Part shown: positions 39,526-48,959 of the stretch, one piece after another
Position numbering within the stretch: position 1 is the stretch's first letter
Layout of the letters: each line of letters starts with the position of its first letter
Notes under the pieces: generated by a model
Database searches by the model: none
What the model saw: the letters and a program-made list of their open reading frames with translations, nothing else
What the model was told of the DNA's origin: nothing
Translations under genes and position numbers: made by a program
From: Effrenium voratum
Lineage: Eukaryota > Sar > Dinophyceae > Suessiales > Symbiodiniaceae
Direction: 5' to 3'
DNA: 64,000 nt
Assembly: GCA_963377175.1 (NCBI GenBank)
Contig: CAUJNA010002724.1
Coordinates: 376,093 to 440,092, forward strand

Positions 39526-39825
39526 GTTTTGGGTACTGAGCATGCCCCCCTGCTGAAGACTATGTCGACCATCACTTGCCTACCTCGGTTTTATTGGTGC
39601 AGACCAACGCACGATATGTTTGATTCTGGTTCATACTTAGCAAAGAGATCAACACACCACCCACCCGACCAAGTCCAAGCACTCTGCTCGATTTGGCACG
39701 CTGCTGGCGGCCTTTTACCGCACGGGGTCCGCGTATCGAGGCTGCTGAACGGCCAACAGACAAAGGGGCCTTGTATGGCCTTGTAGTTTATCAAAACGCT
39801 CACCTTGCAACTCCAAGGCCCTCAC

Positions 39826-39934
39826 CTTCCATTTGGTTAAGACCCCTGGAAAAATATATATATATATATATATTTCCAGTAGTGAGAAAGTCCTTTTAAG
39901 ACCAACAAGGGAAAATATTTTAAGCAAATGGAAG
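39826..39934 (+). mobile_element. Family A MITE with TCAC target-site duplication
   Basis: CTTCCATTTGGTTAAGACCC to TTTAAGCAAATGGAAG, TIRs near-perfect, with an expanded (TA)n in the stem. TCAC lies on both sides (39822-39825, 39935-39938). In minus orientation the left duplication reads GTGA and the element ends GGAAG before the second GTGA. Confidence 0.85.
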
Positions 39935-39938
39935 TCAC

Positions 39939-40080
39939 AGCCTTGTTGACGAGAATCCATATCCCCCCTGTAGCGACTCTACGGCGACCATCTAAGCCTA
40001 CGCCGATCCACGCTCGAGTTGGGTGCGGTGCTGCATCAGCGGCGAGCCCTCCTGAGGCGTCCGTTTGCCAGTGACTGTTT
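39939..40080 (-). CDS. RNase H-like fragment
   Basis: Minus strand: WQTDASGGLAADAAPHPTRA then WIGVGLDGRRRVATGG and WILVNKA. 'TDASGG....R.WIGVGL' has the form of the first two strands of an RNase H domain in retroelements (catalytic D in TDAS/TDGS). The motif lies at 40047-40070. Probably a retroelement remnant or a domesticated exon; the family A element follows directly. Confidence 0.45.
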
Positions 40081-40103
40081 GTCAGCCTCCCCTTCATTGG
40101 GCT

Positions 40104-40192
40104 GCCCTCAGATCCCCCGCGAGTGACTAACTTTTAGTGGGTTAAATGGAAACTACCACTAAACACTAAAAGGCTAAAAAGCGAAGGGGATG
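40104..40192 (+). mobile_element. Family D-prime element, fullest copy
   Basis: CAGATCCCCCGCGAGTGACT, TAACTTTTAGTGGGTTAAAT, ACACTAAAAGGCTAAAAAGC and GAAGGGGATGCC. Ends ATCCCC/GGGGAT are inverted; the interior has AACTTTTAGTG/CACTAAAAG, which can pair. Confidence 0.6.
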
Positions 40193-40193
40193 C

Positions 40194-40290
40194 CTGGTGG
40201 TTTGGATTGGTTTGGGAACTGAATTCCAGTTCCTGGCAAAACCAAATGGGGAAGGTAGCCCCTAACGTCGAAACCACCAATTGCGGGGAA
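40194..40290 (+). repeat. Family C element
   Basis: GGTGGTTTGGATTGGTTTGG and GAAACCACCAATTG ends. Confidence 0.5.
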
Positions 40291-40299
40291 GCTGCTTTC

Positions 40300-41335
40300 C
40301 TGGTAAACCAGCCGTTGGGAAATAACAAATCCCACATGGAGCAGAGAACCGAACACCGCTTCACGCTTCTAGATGACCCCATAGGGATGCATGTTCACTG
40401 GCAGGAATCCATTTCCCTGAGCAAACAAACCAAACCAGCGGAAGTCATGAGTCTGTCAAAACAAATCACCGAATATCAATGCCCTTGTGGTGTCCGTTGA
40501 CCCTCCAAAGGTGACATAACATGTGGGCTCCTAAGTTGGGGTGACAAGGAAACCGAATGTCCGGCTTCGGAGTCTATTTGTGGATGAGAAAACTCGTGAT
40601 CCAAGCCAAAACCTGGCTGGGGAGGGATGGCCAACGCTTCCCAACTGTCCTCCGATTGGTCCGTTCAGAAATCCAAGGACCCCGCTACATTGCAGTGTCC
40701 ATACTGGCCTCATTATTTTACCAAAGTCACCCGCCATTCAGTGGTGGCTTAAACGCAAACCGCTGATTCCATTTTCTGACTTTAAGCCAGAAACAGAATC
40801 AAACTAATGACCAGCATATCCATGAGTTCCAGCGGATATTTGGAAGGGTTGCCTGAGATCCGGAAAATCAACTTTTGAGTTGCCAGGCGCCTGACGGGAA
40901 ATTCCAATTGAACGCGAGCTTTGTCCACTGAGCAACCATGCTCAATGGGTTGGAACCATTTCTCTTCAACAGATTACCTCCCATTCAACAAATTACCACC
41001 ATTATTGAAAAAGCTGGACGCATTTCTGCTTGGCGTCGATTCCGGGTTTGGGTCAAGGTCAAAAAATCGCTTTCTGAACTCGGAGCCGCTCTTCCAATAA
41101 AAACTTGTTGCATCTGATTGGCAAAACCCTCTCCGAATCGGTGAACTCGTAAACTAAGTTGCACGTGTTGTTGCTCTTGTACCTGCATGCCGGGCATGTG
41201 TTGCTTCCGTATGGATATTGCCCCTTAAAATTTGCCAGAGGGTGGTGATTGAATTGGAGGCTTGCATGCTTGTGTCTTTGCATTGGCTGTGAGTTAATGA
41301 AAGCCCGTTTTCATTTTTCTTTTTTAATATACATA
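40300..41335. other. No gene recognised
   Basis: No exon island or named repeat seen. An (AT)n run at 41338-41354 closes the stretch. Confidence 0.35.
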
Positions 41336-41364
41336 GAAATATATATATATATATGCCCCATTGC

Positions 41365-41513
41365 AAGGGTTGCATGCCGGAGGGTTGCCGGACCCATCTC
41401 CGCGCCTGGCACGCAGGCCCGGCACCCTCCTCGGCGCTCTTGAAGCGTACATAGCTCTGGCACCCAAAGACGCACGCGTCGAAGAAGGAGTGGTTCCTGG
41501 CCACGTCGAAATC
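41365..41513 (-). CDS. Putative exon, unknown protein
   Basis: Minus strand: DFDVARNHSFFDACVFGCQS, YVRFKSAEEGAG then PACQARRW. Strongly G/C-ending codons for at least 30 residues. Two cysteines four residues apart (C-x3-C). Family unknown. Confidence 0.65.
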
Positions 41514-42349
41514 TCCCAAAATTTGCGATAAACTGGGACCTTGCCAGAAATCCCCCAAATCTGTGATGCCAAACTGAGATCCCTATGCAAATAACTACTG
41601 CATCACTTCAAAGGGGACTCCCTTGGTATCCCGCAAAAGGCGTGCCGCAACAACCAATGCCCACCCCAATGGTTGGGGGTGTTTGCTTGGGGAGTTCTGG
41701 GTGCTAAATACAATTTCCGGAACACCCTCAAGGAAATGCTTGGTATGCAAACATGGGGGCTAAAAAAGAGTTTTCTACAATGCTTGTTCTGACCTTCGTT
41801 TATGCTCAATACGTGTCGGCTTTCCGAAACGATCTGCAAGGAAATCACGTTTCCAAAACTTTCAGAAGTGGATCCCCGGGTGAGAGGCCAAAATGGGTTC
41901 CCCGAATCCGTGATCTCACGAAACCAATCCGACGAAACTCTTGCACCCCGCGATGGATAACCCCGCCTGACAGGGGCTACACTCCAGTCTACTTTGTCGG
42001 ACTGGTCCTCAGACAAACGCTGGAAAGCTTCCCCTTCGCTGCAGCAACTTGGATCTTGGATTTGCGAACAGCACGGGAACAATAATAAGTAGGATATATT
42101 TCACCTAGGTTACTAACCACTTGCTTTGTCTTTAACAAACATTCAAGAAGTGGCGGGTTGACACATAGCGATTATATACCTGGTGTTCGTGTCCGTGTAG
42201 TGGACACCATCTGAGGATGGGTTGCATCTGAGTGTCAAGTCTCACAATATGACAGCGCTCACCTCTCACCTGGGATTCAAATCGACCCGGTGAAAATCGG
42301 CGGGAGTTCAAAATCGCCCCGCCCCATACCCCGCCCAAAGACAAAAAGA

Positions 42350-42450
42350 CTTGGTTGCTGTTGACCCGTCTGCAAAAAGCTTATTTTCTTGTGGGTCCAA
42401 TGGAGAACTCACTGTTTCCAAACAAGTTGACGTCCAAAGATCCAACCAGC
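42350..42450 (+). mobile_element. Family D element
   Basis: ACTTGGTTGCTGTTGACCC, GCAAAAAGCTTATTTTCTTG, AAGTTGACGTCCAAAGATCC. The right end has drifted (CCAACCAGCTAGCC). Confidence 0.6.
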
Positions 42451-42649
42451 TAGCCATACAGAAGAGAGGAAGTTTCAGTCCATTGCCAATCCCCGGCCAA
42501 AACAACACATAGGTTTGGCATGTGATTCTAATGGCAGCCCCACAAACTCAGGGCACCCGAACCCACTACCAGGACACAGTCACAAAGGATCCTTAGAAGG
42601 GTGTTTTCAAACAAAGTTTCCTTCTTGGTTTCCTTCTTGGTTTCCAAAT

Positions 42650-43090
42650 GCCAAGAGGGTTCCCCCTTAAAGGGGCATCTGAAAGAAAGGTAGAGAGCAT
42701 GGGTCCCGCCCCGTCGCCCATAAAGCCGCAGTTTTCCGACACCAAGTCTCGTAGCTCTGATTGTTCCGAATGCCATCGCATTCGAAAGGGGTCATGCTGC
42801 AGACTTTGCAGTCGAGCCTGGCGCACCCCTTCAGGTGATTGCAATTTGTGACCCGTGACTTGCGCTAAGCGAAGAGTATGAAACTTGCGCAGATCAATTT
42901 GCAACACATTCGCAACATGATGCGAGTACCTCGTAATTAGTGCTTCCGACAAGCGCAACTTGATGGCTCTGAGCAAAACATCAATTGGCTGAACTTTCCT
43001 GCCTTCACCCCCGGCTGGAAAGGTTCTCCGGTGATCAGTGGTTTGGATTGCGCAAGCTGCTCAAGGAATTCACCCGAAAAAAGAAGAAGT
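42650..43090 (-). CDS. Open coding-like segment, about 125 codons
   Basis: The minus frame reads GEGRKVQPIDVLLRAIKLRL, SEALITRYSHHVANVLQIDL, VTGHKLQSPEGVRQARLQSL and SEQSELRDLVSENCGFMGDG without a stop. It is longer than any exon island here and has mixed codon endings. It could be a long exon or a fragment of a mobile-element protein; I recognise no domain. Confidence 0.45.
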
Positions 43091-43454
43091 GGCAACCTGC
43101 CCGACCTCCAAACATGAATTGAAAACGCTGCTTCATTCTGGAGCCGCACCCTGCATTCATTTCTTTCCGGGTTTCCCCTGATCACCCGAAATCGGCCCTA
43201 GCTTCCCAATTGATCCATCGGCTCACTCCTGTTCATTCCCTACCTCACTTGTCCAGAAAAAGGGCCCGACAAAAGGCGACCTTTTGGGGTCGCAAAAAAT
43301 TGTTCCGAAAATTGGAGAACAATTTCAGCTCATGTCAGGTCGATTCGATGACAACTGACTGGCAACCAGCAAGACCAGTGGTGTCCTTTCTGTAAAGTAG
43401 ATGGGTCATAAAGCCAATCTGAGCCAGTGGAACCCATCCATTTCTAACCAAACT

Positions 43455-43560
43455 CTCCATTTGCTTAAGTCTGCTAAAAATACACACAGTTTCAGTAGTG
43501 ATGGATTCCCTTTAACACCAACAGGGAAAAATAAGACATATTCTGAGACGCAAATGGAAG
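43455..43560 (+). mobile_element. Family A MITE
   Basis: CTCCATTTGCTTAAG to GACGCAAATGGAAG; core TTTCAGTAGTGATGGATTCC. TCTAACCAAA occurs on both sides (about 43443 and 43565), offset by a few bases from the ends. Confidence 0.75.
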
Positions 43561-43580
43561 TTATGTCTAACCAAAGCTAA

Positions 43581-43692
43581 AAAGGGACGCTTCTCAGCAA
43601 GACGGCTTTGGAACGGCACTTGCCGACCGGCAGCTGCCCGCAGTCGCGGAACCGAAACTGGCAGAGGTGAAAGCAGTCCTGGAACCCAACGC
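43581..43692 (-). CDS. Putative Cys-rich exon
   Basis: Minus strand: VGFQDCFHLCQFRFRDCGQL then PVGKCRSKAVLLRSVPF. Four cysteines with spacing 3-6-6 suggest a small disulfide-bonded or metal-binding module. Codon pattern strong. A perfect 24-base palindrome lies immediately upstream. Confidence 0.6.
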
Positions 43693-44331
43693 CGGGCCCG
43701 GGTTTCGAAACCCGGGCCGAACGGCCGAACCCGTTGCAAATATTGCCATTCGTCCAAATCAAGCCGCAAGACTCTGCCAAGTGGTAGTGTTGCTTTCCTT
43801 TTCGGCGTGTATTTTCATTTCTATGTTTTTTGAGGGGGGGGGAAGTGCATGCCTGGAACAAAACCATCAACTTTTAATATCCATTTGAGGGTCTTTTCGG
43901 ATTCTATGCTTTGCAATTCCCGGAGATGGGCACAATGCTAACCCAGGGGCCCTTGAGCCAGAGCCATATATGTGTTACTCTGGTATTGTTTGGAAGCCGA
44001 AAGGAGGTCTGAACAATGGTTGTTGATTGCCATGAGGGGGTGTCTTTACTTGCGGGGGCCCCTTGCTTGTGGATTTCACCCGCAGCTATTTTTCTAGGGG
44101 TTCCTTCCCCATTCTTTCCAGGGATCCTTCTTTCCAGAAAACCTCCAGAAACCCGGGGAAAACGGCAGGTTTTTGAAAAGAACGATGATTGAAAAGAATG
44201 GACAAGGAATCAACCCCTGGAATTTGAGTCGATCCCCAACAAAAAGACGCGCCATGTTGGTTCACCCAATGCCTGGAGTTCTTATTAGGGGCTCAACAGC
44301 TCCTAAACTTGTACATCTTTTTGTTTGAAGC

Positions 44332-44438
44332 GGTACTGTGGATGGACGAAATCCATCTCGCACCACCTAACAAACCCTGGAAGTATGATTCCCATGGTTT
44401 CAAAGTGGTGCAAAATTTCGTTCATCCACAGTATGACC
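44332..44438 (+). mobile_element. Family K element, copy 1
   Basis: TACTGTGGATGGACGAAATC at the left and TTTCGTTCATCCACAGTATG at the right are inverted repeats of about 20 bases. The second copy is at 48208-48306. Confidence 0.75.
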
Positions 44439-44627
44439 CCCCTGGTTTAAAGGCTGAATGTGTGTCTCCACAAATGAACCCCTGGTGCGAACCCCGTTGC
44501 GCTTATGGGTCAATTAAGGGTTGGCTCTTGAGCAACGTTGCTGCTGTCTTGGGATTGAAACCAAAACAATTCTGGATTGCATTTTTCACCTTTGGCCTCT
44601 TTCACATCTTTTTCATTTTAGAGTTGT

Positions 44628-44700
44628 CACACAACAGCTGCGGCTGTCTGCCCGCGCAGATGGATCGTAAGCGCGTGACGAGAAGAGAAGGTCGACTTTC
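44628..44700 (-). CDS. Possible exon
   Basis: Minus strand: VDLLFSSRAYDPSARADSRS then CCVTT; GC-rich island with good codons. A plus frame is also open (170 codons), but much of that frame is the family K element. Confidence 0.4.
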
Positions 44701-44829
44701 ACGCCTGAAAAAATTGCACACCAGCCCCAAAGAGTCCAAAATTGGCCTTGGCTTCATATATGGACTTATAGAACAGCCTTTCAAATCAGGTTTGGGCCAA
44801 CCCCTTGCTCAAACATCTTAAGTTGCGTA

Positions 44830-45440
44830 AACAGCCTTCTTTGGTCTTCCCTAAGGGGTGAAAACCAATGATCGGTGGCTTCTAAGTTCATGTTGCAACC
44901 CACCCTGGCTGACATTCCCCCAAGCAAAACACGCCTCCTGTCCAAATCTTGAACTTTTTGCAGCCCCGACAAAAATTGGACAGAACCGTCACAAAAATAC
45001 AAACTGCTAAACAGCAGCAAACACTGGCCATCCATCACATGGCAAAAAGACCCTATGCGGCATCACATCCCCACAAAAATCACGACATAAAAGCAGGACT
45101 CATTGAAAAAAAGAGCAAGGCTCGTTAAATCCAGGCATGCAAGCAAGAAACCTTGACTTTTGCAGCACCCACCAAAAATAAACCTCACCCCCAACAAACA
45201 CACCTAACAAAAACAGAAACAAGCATGCAAAGAATGTGAACAGGGAACGCTCAAAAACACGCAAGGCCATTGCGTTTCGCTGTTGATTGTCCATCTTTAG
45301 AGGAGAACCCTTCACAAAAAGGAGGTGAAAAACGTGCCACTACATGCAGTCGAAAGAACTCCATGCAAAGAGCGCAGCAGTTCTAAGGTTTGCTTCCCCA
45401 TTCTCTTCAACCATCGTTTTGAAAGAAACCACGATTTGTA
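44830..45440. other. AT/CA-rich stretch, no gene recognised
   Basis: Lys/Thr/Pro-type translations only; no island. Confidence 0.35.
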
Positions 45441-45447
45441 GGGGTTT

Positions 45448-45524
45448 CTAGGTCCTCCAGTAGAGAGGTTAGTAGGGGAACCCTCCCACACAAAATAGTA
45501 AAAGGGCACTACTGGGGGACCTAG
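45448..45524 (+). mobile_element. Family B MITE, internally deleted
   Basis: CTAGGTCCTCCAGTAGAGAG to GCACTACTGGGGGACCTAG in only 77 bases; the central TGTAGTCTATTTT segment is gone but both TIRs are intact. Confidence 0.8.
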
Positions 45525-45559
45525 GTTTGGGCCATATATTTTTTGAAGGACAACTGAGG

Positions 45560-45668
45560 AAAATGGACAAAAGAGGCTGCAGTCCTTGAATCCCCTCCAG
45601 ACCGGTGTCCGTCTCAAGCGGCACCACTCCTCGGGGCCCGATCCGTTGAAAGCCTTTGGGCTTTGACA
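45560..45668 (-). CDS. Exon island, strand and frame undecided
   Basis: Minus: PKGFQRIGPRGVVPLETDTG then LEGIQGLQPLLSIFLS. Plus: LQSLNPLQTGVRLKRHHSSG then PDPLKAFGL and TGA. Both have coding-like third positions. Confidence 0.45.
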
Positions 45669-45767
45669 AAGCGGGCGGTTTTCGTTTTGCTTGGGCCCGA
45701 GAAAAATAGGGCCCCTGATTAAGAAATACTGGCTGCGCAAGCTCGCGGTCACATGGGCAGTTCAGAC

Positions 45768-46760
45768 ACACATGCCCAATTCAGACACATGTGTGCGTGT
45801 GTGTGTGTACATGTGGAACACACATATGTATACGACTGAAACAGTACACGCGGCACGCGCAGATGTGCCCGTGAACACACACATATACATTCACCTGCGG
45901 CACACGCATACATGTGTTGAGCTGGAACACCAACGTGTGCTTCTTGTAAAGCACACACATGTGTACGCCTGGAACACACATATGTGTTCACCCGACACGC
46001 TAATGTGCTCAGGTGGAACACACATGCGTTCACTTGGAACACAATGAAACGCGTGCCCAATTCAGACACACATGTGTGTACACGTGGAACACACGTGTGT
46101 TCACCTGGAACGCAAACACGTGCAATTAAAGCACACATGTGTGTACATGTGGGACACACATATGTAGACCACTGAACACAAATATGTGTCCAGGAACACC
46201 GCGTGTGCGATTAAAGCCCACATGTGTGCACACGTGGAACACGCATATGTGCACGCGTGAGCAAACATAGTTGTGCACCTAAAGCGCACACACACACACA
46301 TGTGCGCACCTCGAAAACCATCATGCGTTTTCTGGAGCACATACGTGTGTACCCCTGGAGAGCAAAAATGTTTTCAGATGCAAAAAAGTTCACCTAGCAC
46401 ATAGTAATGTGTTCACGTGGAACACACTTGAAACACAAACAGTGTGTCCAAGTGGAACACACATGTGCGTACACGTGGAACACGCATATGTGTACACGTG
46501 CACACAAATATGTGCATCCGATAACAACCGTGTTCTCCTGGAACGCAAACACACATGTGTGCACACGTGAACACACATATGTGTACACGTGGGAAACACA
46601 CATGTGCACACGTGAACGCACGCATGTGCACAAGGGAACACACACACATGTGAACTCACACATTTATGCGCACGCAGAAACGAGGAACACACGTGTGTGC
46701 ACATGTGGAGAAACATGTGCAACACAATTGTCAAACATGTGTTCACATGGAGTTTACATT
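45768..46760. repeat. Alternating purine-pyrimidine array (CACATGTG/CACGTGGAACAC)
   Basis: Nearly 1 kb built from ACACACATGTGTG, TACACGTGGAACACACA and TATGTGTTCACCTGGAACAC-type pieces. The core unit is about 30-34 bases and each contains the palindromes ACATGT, CACGTG or CATATG. All frames give Cys/Val/His/Thr repeats; no gene is claimed. Confidence 0.85.
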
Positions 46761-46769
46761 CTCTGCACG

Positions 46770-47390
46770 CCTGTGCGACACATAAATCAAGTTCCCGAAG
46801 CCGGCTGTGAGGCGCTATTCCATTGGGCTCTGCCTTGAACAACGCTTGTGTTTTATATGCATGTTCCAAGTAGGAAAATAGTGTTCATGCGCGGTCAATC
46901 TAGCAATTCTGCAACACGTTGCAAGCGCGCGAGCCTGCAACTGCTGCTGCTACTACTACTCATACTATCAGTATCGGATGCGTCTCCAGCATTTACAATG
47001 CTTCATCTTAGCATTGCGCTTCTTGCTTAGCTGCACAGTGTCTTTCGTATTGAGCAATCTGTTGCTCGATAGAACGCTCTAAAGTGCCTTTATCGTAGTG
47101 ACTCCTCGTACCGATTCAGTAAAGCATTTGCTTTCGCAGGGAAATACTAAACCCAATTCTTCCGTATGCTCGGTACAAGGCATCCCTGCCTTCTTGCCTC
47201 AGCCGTTTTGTCTCCCGTTTGCACAGCAAATCGCATTCCACGGCAATTGCATGCGAGGAGAGCGGAAGCAAACTTGCATTGAGGCGTAACTGGGAACCGG
47301 TCACAGCTGACCACTGTGCTAGCGCCTTGCTAGCGTGCGGCTAGCGCCGTGCAAGAAACAACGGGAGACAAATGAAGGGAGAAAAAGGGA
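46770..47390. other. Spacer between two arrays, no gene recognised
   Basis: Contains (CTG/CTA)n at 46940-46965 and GCTAGCG repeated three times at about 47320-47350. Confidence 0.35.
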
Positions 47391-47394
47391 GACA

Positions 47395-47965
47395 AATGAA
47401 CCCGTCCACCCGGAGCCGTGCCAGGCATCCAGGCTAGGCTGGGAGACAACAAGAGACAAATGAAGGGAGACAAAGGGAGACAAATGAACCCGTCCACCAG
47501 AGAGCCGTGCCAGGCAAATGGGACAAACAAATGAACCCGTCCACCCAGAGAGCCGGAGAGCCGTGCCAGGCCCAGGCTGGGAGACAACAAGAGACTAATG
47601 AAGGGAGACAGAACCCGTCCACCCAGAGAGCTTTTCCAGGCACCCAGGCTGGGAGACAACAAGAGGAGACAAAGGGAGACAAAGGGAGACAAATGAACCC
47701 GTCCACCCAGATCTGTGCCAGGCTGGGAGACAACAAGAGACAAATGAAGGGAGACAAAGGGAAACAAATGAACCCGTCCACCCAGAGAGCTTTTCCAGGC
47801 ATCCAGGCTGGGAGACAACAAGAGACAAAGGGAGACAAATGATCCCGTCCACCCAGAGAGCCGTGCCAGGCATCCAGGCTGGGAGACACCGGGAGGCAAA
47901 TGAAGGGAGACAAAGGGAGACAAATGAACCCGTCCATCCAGAGAGCCGGGCCAGGCATCCAGGCT
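47395..47965. repeat. Minisatellite, eight units of 45-90 bp
   Basis: Each unit starts AACCCGTCCACCCAGAGAG, continues GCCAGGCATCCAGGCTGGGA, then a variable number of GACAAATGAAGGGAGACAAA blocks. Unit length varies by whole GGGAGACAAA-type sub-blocks, a compound repeat. The long open frames on the minus strand here are repeat artefacts. Confidence 0.9.
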
Positions 47966-48207
47966 ATGGCTTGGCAATAGGCGAGTCACTTTAAATGAAT
48001 ATAGAACCCCTCACAAAAAAACTTTAGGGAAAAAAGGGAGGTACCCTCACCAACGTACCAACGTGGAACCTGACGTTCGGGAGGCTTGTTGGGGGGTTCT
48101 GGTTTGGACCATTTTTCTTGTAAAGGGGAGCCGCTGTCGGATTCCATGTTAATTGGTGGGAGGGTACTTCAAAAGCCAAGTCAGCCATAGGGGGAAACTT
48201 GTAGCAC

Positions 48208-48306
48208 TACTGTGGATGGAAAAAATCCTGCACCACCCAAGCAATGGTTGCTCATGGTTTCTGAGGCGGTGCGAACTGATTTCGTCCATCCACAGCATGA
48301 CCTTTG
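48208..48306 (+). mobile_element. Family K element, copy 2
   Basis: TACTGTGGATGGAAAAAATC and GATTTCGTCCATCCACAGCA ends, interior GCACCACCCAAGCAATGG and GCTCATGGTTTC, matching 44332-44438. Confidence 0.75.
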
Positions 48307-48395
48307 ATGGAACTATCCTGCGTTGCTCCCTCAGCCCCGAAGGCACTTTAAGGTCACACCAACGCCCTGAAGACGTCAACTTGTTTCCGGTCTGC
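48306..48395 (-). CDS. Possible exon, strand undecided
   Basis: Minus: GRWCDLKVPSGLREQRRIVP. Plus: DGTILRCSLSPEGTLRSHQR. Lies between family K and family D-prime elements. Confidence 0.35.
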
Positions 48396-48959
48396 TTTCA
48401 GATCCCCCGCTAAAAGTGACTAACTTTTAGTGGGTTCAAGCCAAGTTTCAATCAAAACGAGCAGTATACCCCAGCAAAAGTGCTTTCGAATTTCCACCGA
48501 TGTCTACTTCGGAAAACAGGGGGCGTAGACAAACCGCAAACAACCAGTAGACAACCCATAGCAAGGATGTTTCTTTCCGTAGAACACACGCTTTTTGGCG
48601 TAGAAAGCACGTTTTTGGCGTAGGAAGGCAATTCTTTGCACCCCTCGCAGAAAAATGACACGGGAATTGTTCCACGCGCCACGCACCGTGATTTCCAACA
48701 TCAGTGGCAACGAACATCATCAGCTTGTGATCTCATATCCTATTCGTTCATGGTAGTCAGTCAGGAAAGGAGGTGTGTGCGAAAAGCAGTGCTCAGTACG
48801 CACGCGCGGCCGAAAAGGGCTTCCAAAGGGGTAAAAGGGCTTCCTCCCAAAATATGCTCTAAACTCCATAAGGTGCTTTATTATAAAGGACGTTTTTTTC
48901 TAAAAATACACTTTGGAATTTGAGGGTTGTTATGGAACGGGGAAAATCCTTATTTGGTT

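Noticed and set aside
44309..44821. 170-codon plus-strand gene
   Set aside because: Its first third is a family K element and the rest lacks coding-like codon use.
45768..46760. CRISPR-like array of repeats
   Set aside because: No constant repeat with unique spacers; the whole is a degenerate alternating sequence.
47330..47989. 219-codon minus-strand open frame
   Set aside because: Made entirely of minisatellite units.
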